A DNA stretch of 64,000 bases from an uncultured Eubacteriales bacterium (GCA_934394855.1 CAKRRH010000005.1:41941-105940); one strand, 5' to 3'; numbered from the stretch's first letter, positions 44,575-52,637 are shown. Notes: generated from the letters alone by a model not told the origin. Made by a program: numbers and translations.

Positions 44575-45396
44575 TCAGAACTTGCCGCCACCGCCGCCGA
44601 ATGTGTCTCCCGACGATGATGTATGAGTGCTGCTGCCGCCCGATGACGAATCGTTATCCTTTGGCTTTTCTGTCCTTGTCACGGTCGTGTAAAGGAACAA
44701 ATCGCTTTTTTCGGTGACTTTCAGGCTGTCTTTTTTAAGATAGCTGTTTGCGGCAGGCTGAAAACGAACCGATTTCAGCTTCGATTTCATGATTCCGACA
44801 ACGATCAGCGCAATAATAAATCCAATCACAACGGAAATCGGAATCCATATAACAGACAGCGGTTCACGAGGCAGATTGTTGTTATCAAACGGCTCATCTT
44901 CATTTGCCTTAGTGATAAATTTATCGCAAAGGTCGGCATATTTGCTGAATGCGTCATAATAATTGCCGTCCGACAAATCGGGTTTTATCTCATCCCCGAT
45001 ATATTGAATTCCGGCGTCGGTGAACACGGTGATTCCGTAGCCGTGAGTGGCAATGTACCAGTCGCGTTCCTCCATGCAGATGAGCAGCAAAACGCCGTCT
45101 CTGTTTTCGCCGTAACCGTATTTGTTGTAAATAAATGTATCGTCGGCAAGATCTCTCACCGAAGTATATTCCTTAGCGTCGTTTAAAGTAACCAATGTGA
45201 CATCCATTTTCTGACGAACGCTGATTTCGTTGAGTTTGTCAAGCAATTGCGCCTGCTCATCTTCCGTCATGAGTCCTGCCGAATCGATGAGCCGTTCATA
45301 TACATTATCGGAATCGGCTTCGGTGGCAAATGCAGGAATTGTGATTGACACACAAAGGAAAAGAGCGAACATAACCGCAAAAATTCTGTTTTTCAT
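44575..45396 (-). CDS. TPM-domain protein (YgcG/YdjH-like)
   Basis: A 273-residue membrane protein. A signal peptide (about 1-25) is followed by a TPM domain (YERLIDSAGLMTEDEQAQLLDKLNEIS, then VTLVTLND, then DGVLLLICMEERDWYIATHG). One membrane segment (about 180-200) leads to a cytosolic Ser/Gly-rich tail ending in GGGGGKF. It is 12 bases downstream of the zinc-ribbon gene. In Bacillus the homologous YdjH works with YdjG, YdjI and PspA in membrane-stress defence. Confidence 0.88.
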   Translation of the reverse strand: MKNRIFAVMFALFLCVSITIPAFATEADSDNVYERLIDSAGLMTEDEQAQLLDKLNEISVRQKMDVTLVTLNDAKEYTSVRDLADDTFIYNKYGYGENRDGVLLLICMEERDWYIATHGYGITVFTDAGIQYIGDEIKPDLSDGNYYDAFSKYADLCDKFITKANEDEPFDNNNLPREPLSVIWIPISVVIGFIIALIVVGIMKSKLKSVRFQPAANSYLKKDSLKVTEKSDLFLYTTVTRTEKPKDNDSSSGGSSTHTSSSGDTFGGGGGKF

Positions 45397-45408
45397 AATG
45401 CTCCTCCT

Positions 45409-46503
45409 TTAAAGTATTCCGAGCAAGTGAACAAGCCAGGCAAGACCGTATGTAACAATGCTTATCCCGACGGTAAGACCGAGCGTCCAAAGTCTCGCGG
45501 CTTTTTTGTCAACGGGCAAATCGCCGACAAATTTTCCCGTCTGTCCGTTCATTGCAAAGGTATATTTGTTACCGTTCCATGTGGTGTTCAAAAGCCAAAC
45601 CGGATATAGCGCATATTTTGCCTTGCCGTTTTTGAGCGATATGTTGCTGTTTTCGGTCGTAACGGTCGAATATCCCGTAACGGTGGACTGAAACGCCTGT
45701 TCGGTCGAGGTTTTAACTCGCTCGTTTGCACGCTCAACGCTTTGTTTTGCGTCCACATCATATTTATCGGCGAAATATCCCGCAAGATATGCCGTTTGGA
45801 AATCAACAGCGTCCGAAAAATTATACGGCTCGATTGATTCCATCAAATCGTCAGCCATTTTTGACGAGCCGTCAACCGGAACGTGTTCAAATCCAACCTG
45901 ACCGCCTCGATTTACCAAAAAGTGACTTGTTTCGGTATAATCATATTGGCTGTCGCTCCACGCTCTCACCTTTGTCGCACGATAGCGAACATGAGCGTCG
46001 GCGTCTGTGTCAAACAACCAAAACGGCACATAAACGCCCTTGACTTCATCAATATGATTTTCGCTTTTGAAGATTTTCGGCAACAGTCTTTTGCCGTTCA
46101 AATGCTTTTTCAGTCCCTCTTTTGCCGCTTTTTTGTCAAGCTTAAAGGGTATTACATAATCGGGCTTCAACATTCCCGAAAACTGAGCCGTCATCACAAC
46201 CGGGTTGCCGCAAAACGGGCATGACGTTGCGGCTGTGTTTTCATCGCCGACGATCTCACCGCCGCACGAATTGCAAATATATGACCTGAGTCCATCAGCC
46301 TCTCCGTTTTGCCACTCGGCGCCTGCCTCGGTTTCCCAATTCATCTCGTCTGCCCTGTCGTTTTTCAGCTCGGCGTCATAGCTTTTGAGCGTATCCATTT
46401 CAAATTCGGTATCGCAATATGGACACTTCATTTTTTGCAATGTACTGTCAAAAGCAATCGCACCGCCGCAGCAAGGGCATTTATATTCCTGCAATGCCTG
46501 CAT
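45409..46503 (-). CDS. Zinc-ribbon membrane protein (YdjG-like)
   Basis: A 364-residue protein with two zinc ribbons at the N-terminus (CPCCGG and CPYC at about 9-31; CNSCGG and CPFCGN at about 77-98), a soluble middle domain with LPVYVPFW-like GVYVPFWLFDTDA, and one membrane segment at the C-terminal end. This matches the YdjG-type TFIIB-like zinc-ribbon proteins, which in Bacillus recruit PspA to the membrane with YdjH and YdjI. Not a primosomal PriA despite frequent mislabelling, because no helicase motif exists. Confidence 0.85.
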   Translation of the reverse strand: MQALQEYKCPCCGGAIAFDSTLQKMKCPYCDTEFEMDTLKSYDAELKNDRADEMNWETEAGAEWQNGEADGLRSYICNSCGGEIVGDENTAATSCPFCGNPVVMTAQFSGMLKPDYVIPFKLDKKAAKEGLKKHLNGKRLLPKIFKSENHIDEVKGVYVPFWLFDTDADAHVRYRATKVRAWSDSQYDYTETSHFLVNRGGQVGFEHVPVDGSSKMADDLMESIEPYNFSDAVDFQTAYLAGYFADKYDVDAKQSVERANERVKTSTEQAFQSTVTGYSTVTTENSNISLKNGKAKYALYPVWLLNTTWNGNKYTFAMNGQTGKFVGDLPVDKKAARLWTLGLTVGISIVTYGLAWLVHLLGIL

Positions 46504-46578
46504 TATAACTCTCTCCTTTTATGATGAATGATCGATCAAACAAAGCCAATCATTCATCAGGCTTATTTTCGGGGGGAT

Positions 46579-47901
46579 TTATTTTATAATATCGCCGTCA
46601 TTAAACGGATCGCCGCATTCGGGACAGAATTTGGGCGGATTTTTCGGGTCTTCGGGCTCCCAACCGCATTTATCACAGCGATATAACGGTGCGCCCTCAG
46701 GCTTCTTTGCGCCGCAGTTTTGACAGAATTTACCCTTGTTCACCGCACCGCATGAGCAGGTCCAGCCATTTTCAACAGCGGGTTTCGGCGAACCGCATTC
46801 GGGGCAGAATTTACCGGTAGCAACAGCGCCGCATGAGCATTTCCAGCTGTTAGCCTGAGCATTATTTGCATTTTGCTGTGACTGACCGTTTTGCTGACCC
46901 ATTGCAAACAGATTTTGCGCATTTGTTGCGTTGCCCGCATTCATCGCCATTCCCATGCCGACAAATCCGTTCATTGCGCCGCCTTCGTTTGCCGCCGCCG
47001 CTTTCATTGCGTCTGCCTGAGCGCCGACGAGCGTTGCCGCCGCCATTGTCGGGTCACGCATGATTGCGGTACGCTGAGCCTGTTTGATCATGTCAGCGTC
47101 TTCGTCCGGCAAGGTCACGGAGCCGAGAGCAATGCTCACTACCTTCAAGCCTCTGAGCGCTCCCCATTTTTCGGACAGCGTCTGATTCATTGCATTTTCA
47201 AGGTCGGTGTTGTGAGTAACAATCTGATTCGGGCGCATTTCCATGTCGGAAAGCTTGCCGAATGCAGGCTGCAAAGCACTGATAAATTCGGTTTTAAGCT
47301 GACCGTCAAGCTCATCTCTGCTATATTCGTCGCTGACATTTCCGCAAACATTTGTATAGAAAAGAAGCGGATCTGCGATTTTATATGAATATACACCCGA
47401 GCAACGGACAGATACATCGACATCAAGACCGATTTTTGAGTCCACAACACGGAACGGAATCGGATTCGGCGTTCCGAATTTGTTGTCGATAAGCTCCTTT
47501 AGGTTAAAATAATATACTCGCTGATCCTTTGCGGTATCACCGCCATAGCCGAATCTTTTGCCGATTGTTTTAAATGTTTCTTTGATTGACGCGCCGAGAG
47601 AACCCGAAAAAATCGACGGTTCGGTCGATGAATCATATGTAAATTCACCGGGCTCTGCGCATACTTCAACGACCTTGCCCTGCTCGACAATGATCATGCA
47701 TTGACCGTCCGCAACGGCAATTCCAGAGCCGTTTGAAATGATGTTATCATTCCCCTTTGTGTTTGACGAACGACCGCTCACACGCTTTTCGCCTTTTCTC
47801 ATAAGTATGTCGCTCGGCAGTGCGTCGCAATAGAAAAATTCCTTCCATTGATCTGCAAGCGTTCCGCCGACAGCGCCGATTCCGGCTTTAATAAGTCCCA
47901 T
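46579..47901 (-). CDS. SPFH-domain protein with C-terminal zinc ribbons (YdjI-like)
   Basis: A 440-residue SPFH/virion-core-like protein. The SPFH part spans about 1-300 (YCDALPSDILMRKGEKR, then GQCMIIVEQGKVVEVCAEPGEFTYD). An Ala/Gly/Asn/Gln-rich linker (about 300-345) and three zinc ribbons follow: CSCG/CPECG, CSCG/CQNCG and CDKCG/CPECG. Bacillus YdjI has the same design. It heads the module ydjI-, ydjG-, ydjH-like; a pspA gene, normally present, is not in the window. Confidence 0.9.
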   Translation of the reverse strand: MGLIKAGIGAVGGTLADQWKEFFYCDALPSDILMRKGEKRVSGRSSNTKGNDNIISNGSGIAVADGQCMIIVEQGKVVEVCAEPGEFTYDSSTEPSIFSGSLGASIKETFKTIGKRFGYGGDTAKDQRVYYFNLKELIDNKFGTPNPIPFRVVDSKIGLDVDVSVRCSGVYSYKIADPLLFYTNVCGNVSDEYSRDELDGQLKTEFISALQPAFGKLSDMEMRPNQIVTHNTDLENAMNQTLSEKWGALRGLKVVSIALGSVTLPDEDADMIKQAQRTAIMRDPTMAAATLVGAQADAMKAAAANEGGAMNGFVGMGMAMNAGNATNAQNLFAMGQQNGQSQQNANNAQANSWKCSCGAVATGKFCPECGSPKPAVENGWTCSCGAVNKGKFCQNCGAKKPEGAPLYRCDKCGWEPEDPKNPPKFCPECGDPFNDGDIIK

Positions 47902-47935
47902 AGTAACAGACCCCTTTCAATTATGTGTATATTTT

Positions 47936-48208
47936 TTATTTCTGCTTATTCCCTATCGAATAGGGATTTTTGTTCTCGTGTTTGACTTCGGGCGTGTTTC
48001 CGCATTTATTCGCATAGCCTATTATCATCATTCTGACAATGATCGACAAAACAAACAATGCCGCCGCCAATGCTGCCCACCACAGTGACAGCCCAAGCAC
48101 AAAGTGCAATATTATCAAAATGATTGCGGGAATGGATCCCTCAAGGTTCAGCAATATGTTAAACAAAAGGTTGATCAGAAAATTGCCCTTTTTTGCCCGT
48201 CGCCTCAT
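47936..48208 (-). CDS. Hypothetical small membrane protein
   Basis: A 90-residue protein with a basic start (MRRRAKKGNF), two hydrophobic segments (about 20-45 and 47-72) and a polar tail. It lies 34 bases upstream of the SPFH gene, with GGAGAGGGG before the ATG, so it is probably the first gene of the Ydj-like operon. No named family recognised. Confidence 0.72.
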   Translation of the reverse strand: MRRRAKKGNFLINLLFNILLNLEGSIPAIILIILHFVLGLSLWWAALAAALFVLSIIVRMMIIGYANKCGNTPEVKHENKNPYSIGNKQK

Positions 48209-48342
48209 TAACCCCTCTCCTTATTTTAAGAATATGAGAGCGCAATAATAATTATAAAAGACAAAATACATTTTATTACAAATTCAGTATATCATGAACC
48301 TTGCCGATTTTCAATGAAAATTATTCTGAGAGTGGGCATAAA

Positions 48343-48372
48343 AATATCCCGACTGAAAACAGACGGGATATT
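48343..48372 (-). terminator. Terminator of ydcF-like gene
   Basis: A 9-bp perfect stem (48343-48351 with 48364-48372) with an inner CTG/CAG, 12 bases after the stop. A TTTT tract follows on the minus strand. Confidence 0.65.
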
Positions 48373-48384
48373 CATGATTCAAAT

Positions 48385-48981
48385 TCATGATAAATAATTT
48401 TTTATGTCAAAAACAAACTGATTGCCGCACCTTGCAAGCTCGCCCAATACACGGTCAACTCCCTGTTCGGTTTCATACCAGTTCTCTTTTGTGATGTTAA
48501 GGCAATGAACAGGACAAACAATGATTTTTGTATTCGGAAAAGCCATTTGATATAACATCAAGCACCTCCGAGCATGAAACGCCTTGCAGATGATCATTGC
48601 GCTGCCGATTTTCATACCCTTTTCATCTGTGGCTTTCCGTGTAAAAAATGCATTATCATGCGTATGACCCGATTCATCTTCGCCGACAATCACCGAATCG
48701 GGAACTCCGTTTTTAATCAAAACATCGGTGAAAAATTCGCAGTCGGTGTGATAATCGCCGTCATAAATATCCGCTTTTGAGCGAACGCCCGGCCATTTAT
48801 CACGCTTTACGCTGACTCCGCCCGACGGCATGATATATTTTGCAAGCCCCTGTTTATAAAGCACCGCCGCATATTCGGGCTGTTCGGGGTGAGAGCCGCC
48901 CGGCAAAAAGATTGCGTCAACCGCCCTCGGCTCGTCCGATATAAATATAAAATCCGAAATATCGCTAATAATTCGGTTCAT
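48385..48981 (-). CDS. YdcF/DUF218 family protein
   Basis: A 198-residue soluble protein of the DUF218 (YdcF/SanA) family. AIFLPGGSHPEQPEYAAVLYKQG and YIMPSGGV correspond to the Rossmann-like nucleotide-binding start, ESGHTHDNAFFTRK to the conserved ENT(R)-N-like motif, and IICKAFHARRCLMLYQ to the KxFHxxR segment. Unlike SanA it has no membrane anchor. Members bind nucleotide-like ligands with unknown function. It stands alone with its own terminator. Confidence 0.85.
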   Translation of the reverse strand: MNRIISDISDFIFISDEPRAVDAIFLPGGSHPEQPEYAAVLYKQGLAKYIMPSGGVSVKRDKWPGVRSKADIYDGDYHTDCEFFTDVLIKNGVPDSVIVGEDESGHTHDNAFFTRKATDEKGMKIGSAMIICKAFHARRCLMLYQMAFPNTKIIVCPVHCLNITKENWYETEQGVDRVLGELARCGNQFVFDIKNYLS

Positions 48982-49166
48982 TTCCTTTTTCCCCTATAAT
49001 TTAATATCTCAAATCTATCTTAGCATAAATTACACGGCTTTTCAACGATGAATCAAGGTAACCATAGCTTGAGGTTAGGGCTGTTGAGATAAGGCAAGAA
49101 ATATCGGTGCATTATTCATATTTGTATTTTTCGGCTGAAATTAAACAAATGAGGTAGTCGGCTTTC

Positions 49167-49607
49167 TTAATATCCCCAATCAACCAACTTCCATTTGCCG
49201 CCTTCGCTGCGACCAAGACACCATGACCAGGTGTATTCTTCGTCGAGGTTCCATGATACATCACCCTTTAGCGGCGAATGAAAACTGCTGTCAAATGCAA
49301 TACACTGCGTAAAAACTTCTCCATTATCGTTTGCCCTTTTTATCTCATTCAACCAGGCTATGTTTTCATCATCGGTACACTCTTCATCAGATGTATAAGA
49401 AAGGCTGTGCAAAACGCATCCGTCTAACTGGCTGAAATGTTCTTTTATAACATCAATTGCGTCATCCATATCTTTCTTTGAATAGACAGAAGATGTACCA
49501 TAATCGATTTTCACATTTGACATATCTGCCGGCTTATCCGACTTTTCACATCCGGTCAAGAGAAATACTATCGCAAGGCTAAGCATTAACGTCATTATCT
49601 TTTTCAT
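49167..49607 (-). CDS. Lipoprotein of unknown function
   Basis: A 146-residue predicted lipoprotein with lipobox LTGC (Cys20). Its mature part has a helix (KKDMDDAIDVIKEHFSQLDG), then strands ending in W-rich EEYTWSWCLGRSEGGKWKLVDWGY, a cystatin/NTF2-like composition seen in many small clostridial lipoproteins. The ATG at 49607 follows GGGAGG by 7 bases. It has a good promoter and stands alone. Confidence 0.8.
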   Translation of the reverse strand: MKKIMTLMLSLAIVFLLTGCEKSDKPADMSNVKIDYGTSSVYSKKDMDDAIDVIKEHFSQLDGCVLHSLSYTSDEECTDDENIAWLNEIKRANDNGEVFTQCIAFDSSFHSPLKGDVSWNLDEEYTWSWCLGRSEGGKWKLVDWGY

Positions 49608-49639
49608 ATAAATACCTCCCAATTATGATTGCCATATTT

Positions 49640-49693
49640 ATTATATCATTAAATATAGCCTAATGCAATATCATTAAATAAAACATAATGCAA
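49640..49693 (-). promoter_or_regulatory. Promoter of lipoprotein gene within a 25-bp tandem duplication
   Basis: On the minus strand TTGCAT (49668-49663), 17 bases, TATAAT (49645-49640). The -35 and spacer are duplicated upstream: units 49644-49668 and 49669-49693 are nearly identical. Confidence 0.55.
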
Positions 49694-50025
49694 TTTTCTG
49701 TAGAAGTCCCATAACAACGCACGGCAAAACAGGACAATTTCAGGCGATTTTCATCAAAATCGGTTATAATTAAGGCGTATTAAATCTAATAAAAAAATCC
49801 CCAAAAAGCGCATATTTAAGCGGATTTTGAGGATTTATGTGATTGCGTGACGAAATTGCACAATTGTTCTTTTAAAATTGCAAGCATAGAAATCTTACAC
49901 AATAACATAATCAATGCTTTGCGGAGCAAAGCTACATTTTCTTTTATCTCTTCTCCTTTATCTATTCTCTGGGAACGGCAATTTTAGATAAGAGAGAAAA
50001 ACGAGAAGAGAAAAGTGAAGAGAAC
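49694..50025. other. Intergenic stretch with three hairpins
   Basis: No convincing gene. Three inverted repeats are visible: 49795-49836 (12-bp imperfect stem, reads as a terminator on the minus strand with a T run), 49916-49932 (GCTTTGC/GCAAAGC, 3-base loop) and 49941-50015 (long imperfect stem; its loop holds a near copy of the tRNA-Ser terminator arm, GGAACGGCAAT). A minus-strand structured RNA is possible. Confidence 0.4.
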
Positions 50026-50069
50026 AAAAAAGGAACGGCAATCTTCTTTCGAAAATTGCCGTTCCTTTT
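50026..50069 (-). terminator. Terminator of tRNA-Ser
   Basis: A stem of about 16 bp (50026-50042 with 50055-50070, GGAACGGCAAT core) flanked by A and T runs, directly after the encoded CCA on the minus strand. Confidence 0.85.
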
Positions 50070-50161
50070 TGGCGGAGAGCAAGGGATTCGAACCCTCGGT
50101 ACGGTGTTCACCGTACACTTGATTTCCAATCAAGCTCCTTCGACCACTCGGACAACTCTCC
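50070..50161 (-). tRNA. tRNA-Ser (anticodon GGA)
   Basis: A 92-base class II tRNA with acceptor GGAGAGT/GCTCTCC, discriminator G and encoded CCA. Anticodon arm CTTGA-TTGGAAA-TCAAG gives anticodon GGA (UCU/UCC). A long variable arm (TACGGTG/CACCGTA) and a GTTCGAATC T-arm confirm serine. Promoter upstream and terminator downstream. Confidence 0.96.
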
Positions 50162-50219
50162 ATGTTCAAAATAAATGAATATATTCAATTAGACGCAACA
50201 GCCCTGCTGCAACTATTAT

Positions 50220-50248
50220 ATTATAAACATTAACAAAGTCACTGTCAA
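50220..50248 (-). promoter_or_regulatory. Promoter of tRNA-Ser
   Basis: On the minus strand, consensus TTGACA (50248-50243), 17 bases, TATAAT (50225-50220). Confidence 0.75.
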
Positions 50249-50290
50249 GTGTTTTTTAATAATCGCAGCAAAGCCGAATTTAGGTCATAT

Positions 50291-51370
50291 TTATTTTTTA
50301 TATTTTTTGATCATTGACCATGCCCAGTAATAAATCGGGATCGTTAAAAATATTACCCAAAGCGGGTGCCAAATTCCGAACGCAACTCCGAAAATAATAT
50401 AAATCATGCAGATAAGAAGCGGATAGAGCGACAGAGCCACTTTTCGTCCTTTGATAAGATTAGCCAAAAAATAATATATCGGGATCGTGACAAACATCAG
50501 CCACGAATAGCTCCATCCGCCGAACATTCCGAACCACCCGAACAAAAAGAACAACCCGACCGTCAGAACAGGATATGCAAAAATCGCCGCATCTCGTTTA
50601 TGAACCGCTTCGATCATCGAATAATAAAGCGGAATTGTCAAAAGAAGCGTCCAGCAAGTCGCCCAGCCGTCCATTATGTCAAACACACCGAAAAGCACAA
50701 ATGCAATTATCGCCACGATCCAAAACGGGAATTCCTTCAATATGTGATATATCTTAGGCTCCTTTAGCTCGTCGTTTATGATAATATTTCCCTGCTCGTC
50801 GGTATAAACCTTTTGCTCGCCGTTTTCCCGAACATCAACTCCGTTTTTATCAATATGAACCCTGTTTCCCCGCTTTTCGTCAACATGAATCCCTGTCCAG
50901 CCGACATCAACCCGATCTCCGCCGTTCTCATGCACATGAATCCCTGTCCGGTCAATGTCTATCCTGTCGCCGTTTTTGTCATGCACATGAATGCCGTGCT
51001 TAAATGAAACATGATCTTTTTTCTCGCCGCCATCGGTTTCCTTTTCCGTCTCATTATCATCGTTATCCTCTGCCGACTCAGCGTCATTATCATTCTCCGA
51101 CTCATCATTTGCTTTATCATCTGCAAAGCTGTCGCCCGTCGGTTTGTCATTTTTGATTTCGGGCTCATTTTCACCGTTTAACAATTCATCAAGCGTGACC
51201 CCGTAAATTTTAGCCAGCGTTATCAAATTGTCGGTATCGGGAGATGCGTCGCCGCGTTCCCATTTTGAAATAGCCTGTCTTGACACGCCGATTTTCTCAG
51301 CCAGTTCCTCTTGTGATAAATGGCTTTTCTTGCGATATTGAAACAATCGGTTTGCGGTTTCGATGTTCAT
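50291..51370 (-). CDS. Membrane XRE regulator with 17-residue repeats
   Basis: A 359-residue protein. An XRE-type helix-turn-helix at the N-terminus (about 5-62: LSQEELAEKIGVSRQAISKWERG) is followed by a very acidic linker (about 67-118). Then come four 17-residue repeats (126-142, 143-159, 160-176, 177-193) of the form G-I-H-V-x-(E/D)-x-x-G-x-R-V-x-I-D-x-x. About five membrane segments fill the C-terminal ~150 residues. A DNA-binding domain joined to a membrane sensor suggests a one-component regulator of envelope genes. The repeats are predicted beta-turns and may form a small solenoid. Confidence 0.85.
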   Translation of the reverse strand: MNIETANRLFQYRKKSHLSQEELAEKIGVSRQAISKWERGDASPDTDNLITLAKIYGVTLDELLNGENEPEIKNDKPTGDSFADDKANDESENDNDAESAEDNDDNETEKETDGGEKKDHVSFKHGIHVHDKNGDRIDIDRTGIHVHENGGDRVDVGWTGIHVDEKRGNRVHIDKNGVDVRENGEQKVYTDEQGNIIINDELKEPKIYHILKEFPFWIVAIIAFVLFGVFDIMDGWATCWTLLLTIPLYYSMIEAVHKRDAAIFAYPVLTVGLFFLFGWFGMFGGWSYSWLMFVTIPIYYFLANLIKGRKVALSLYPLLICMIYIIFGVAFGIWHPLWVIFLTIPIYYWAWSMIKKYKK

Positions 51371-51464
51371 AAATTCAGTCCTCTCTTCGTGTTAAATCTG
51401 TCTGAATTTTATCAAATTTTTATGTAACCTGCCATACATTTTGGTAGTAAATTCGGCAACTATC

Positions 51465-51484
51465 GGTTGCATTTGGTTGCATTT
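51465..51484. promoter_or_regulatory. Tandem 10-bp repeat, possible operator
   Basis: GGTTGCATTT occurs twice head to tail, exactly one helical turn apart, between the divergent XRE regulator and the helical-protein gene. A third partial copy (TTGG) follows. It may bind the XRE protein. Confidence 0.35.
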
Positions 51485-51647
51485 TGGTCAAAAACTCAAA
51501 ATAAGACTTGTTTTTTGCACGAATTATATGTTATAAATATATCATATAAGGAAAAAATATACAACATAAAATTCAGACCGATTTTGGCATAATATTATTA
51601 CTTTCCGAAAAAATAATACCAAACAAATTTAAGGAGAGTTAAAAATT

Positions 51648-52091
51648 ATGCCAAACGAAAAAGCAAATGACGCCGATTTTTTGAGTGAAATCTATCGGGG
51701 CGCAAAGATGGGCGTTGAAACGATCGATACGATAATGCCGAAAGTCGAGAGCAAAAAAATGATGGACGAATTGCTCCGTGAGCAGTCCGAATTTCGCAAA
51801 TTTGAAGAAAAAGCACAGGGCGTTCTGACCCGTCATAATGTCGAGCCGAAATCAATCAACAAAATGCAGGAGATGTCAAGTTGGATCGGAATTCAAATGA
51901 ATACCGCAATTGATTCAAGCACATCTCATATTGCCGATTTGCTGATGCAGGGCAATCAGATGGGAGTTATCGGAATAACAAAAACCAAAAACAAGCATCC
52001 AAAAGCAAACGAAGATATTACAAAGCTTGCCGACGAGCTTGTGAAAATGCAGGAAAACAATATCGAAAAACTGAAATCCTTTTTGGGGTGA
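51648..52091 (+). CDS. Helical (ferritin-like) hypothetical protein
   Basis: A 147-residue soluble protein made almost wholly of helices (DADFLSEIYRGAKMGVETIDTIM, KMMDELLREQSEFRKFEEKAQGVL, WIGIQMNTAIDSSTSHIADLL, DITKLADELVKMQENNIEKLKSF), so probably a four-helix bundle. Clear di-iron ligands (ExxH pairs) are not obvious. AAGGAGAG lies before the ATG. It is followed after 5 bases by a small HTH-like gene and diverges from the XRE regulator. Confidence 0.75.
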   Translation: MPNEKANDADFLSEIYRGAKMGVETIDTIMPKVESKKMMDELLREQSEFRKFEEKAQGVLTRHNVEPKSINKMQEMSSWIGIQMNTAIDSSTSHIADLLMQGNQMGVIGITKTKNKHPKANEDITKLADELVKMQENNIEKLKSFLG

Positions 52092-52096
52092 AAACA

Positions 52097-52366
52097 ATGA
52101 TTTCTGACGATGAATTAAGAAAATATGACAATGTTCCAACCGACATAGCCGCAAAGGCGCTCGGTAAAGACAGACAATATATTTTGCGTGGTCTAAAGCA
52201 ACGTTCTTTACCGATTGGTTCGGCAAATCAGGGCGACGGCGGCAGATGGTGTTTTGACATTCCGCCTGAAAGATTGATCAGATATCGCAATGGAACGATG
52301 CCGATTTACAACATTCAAATTCATCATTTCGACGGAGTCAGATTAAAACAGGAAAACAAAGAATAA
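52097..52366 (+). CDS. Small HTH-like hypothetical protein
   Basis: An 89-residue protein. The central DIAAKALGKDRQYILRGLKQRSLPIGSA resembles the helix-turn-helix of excisionase or MerR-like helix pairs used to select DNA or protein partners, followed by GGRWCFDIPPERLIRYRNG, a wing-like strand set common in such proteins. The ATG at 52097 follows GGGGTG by 6 bases; a GTG three codons earlier overlaps the upstream stop. Translationally coupled to the helical-protein gene. Confidence 0.68.
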   Translation: MISDDELRKYDNVPTDIAAKALGKDRQYILRGLKQRSLPIGSANQGDGGRWCFDIPPERLIRYRNGTMPIYNIQIHHFDGVRLKQENKE

Positions 52367-52392
52367 AACTATAATTATTAAACAGGTATAAA

Positions 52393-52430
52393 AGAACCTC
52401 AACACGCGATATATCGCGTGTTGAGGTTCT
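52393..52430. terminator. Bidirectional terminator, 19-bp perfect palindrome
   Basis: A 38-base fully self-complementary sequence with AGAACC and GGTTCT ends. It lies between the convergent HTH-like gene and tRNA-Val, and T-rich sequence follows on the minus strand. Confidence 0.8.
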
Positions 52431-52435
52431 CGACT

Positions 52436-52512
52436 TGGTGAAGATGGACAGACTTGAACTGTCGACCCCTTGCATGTCAAGCAAGTACTCTAACCAGCTG
52501 AGCTACACCTTC
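52436..52512 (-). tRNA. tRNA-Val (anticodon GAC)
   Basis: A 77-base tRNA with acceptor GAAGGTG/CATCTTC (one G-U), discriminator A and encoded CCA. The anticodon arm CTTGC-TTGACAT-GCAAG gives GAC, reading GUC/GUU. D-arm GCTCAGCTGGTTAGAGT and T-loop GTTCAAGTC are normal. Confidence 0.95.
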
Positions 52513-52537
52513 ATCTGTTCAATTTTGCAACATTGGC

Positions 52538-52567
52538 ATTATACCATAACCGCCACTGCTTTGTCAA
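52538..52567 (-). promoter_or_regulatory. Promoter of tRNA-Val
   Basis: On the minus strand TTGACA (52567-52562), 18 bases, TATAAT (52543-52538). Divergent from the hydrogenase-maturation promoter. Confidence 0.7.
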
Positions 52568-52602
52568 TATGAATTTTTCTATGCAATTTGAATATATTTT
52601 AT

Positions 52603-52631
52603 TTGACATTGTGCTTTTTTTGATGTAAAAT
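52603..52631 (+). promoter_or_regulatory. Promoter of the hydrogenase-maturation operon
   Basis: TTGACA (52603-52608), 17 bases, TAAAAT (52626-52631). An overlapping TATAAT (52632-52637) would need a 23-base spacer. It leaves a leader of about 120-140 bases before the first gene. Confidence 0.65.
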
Positions 52632-52637
52632 TATAAT

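Noticed and set aside
49838..49940. A 30-codon minus-strand reading frame in the tRNA-Ser region
   Set aside because: No ribosome binding site and it runs into the hairpin terminator; more likely non-coding.
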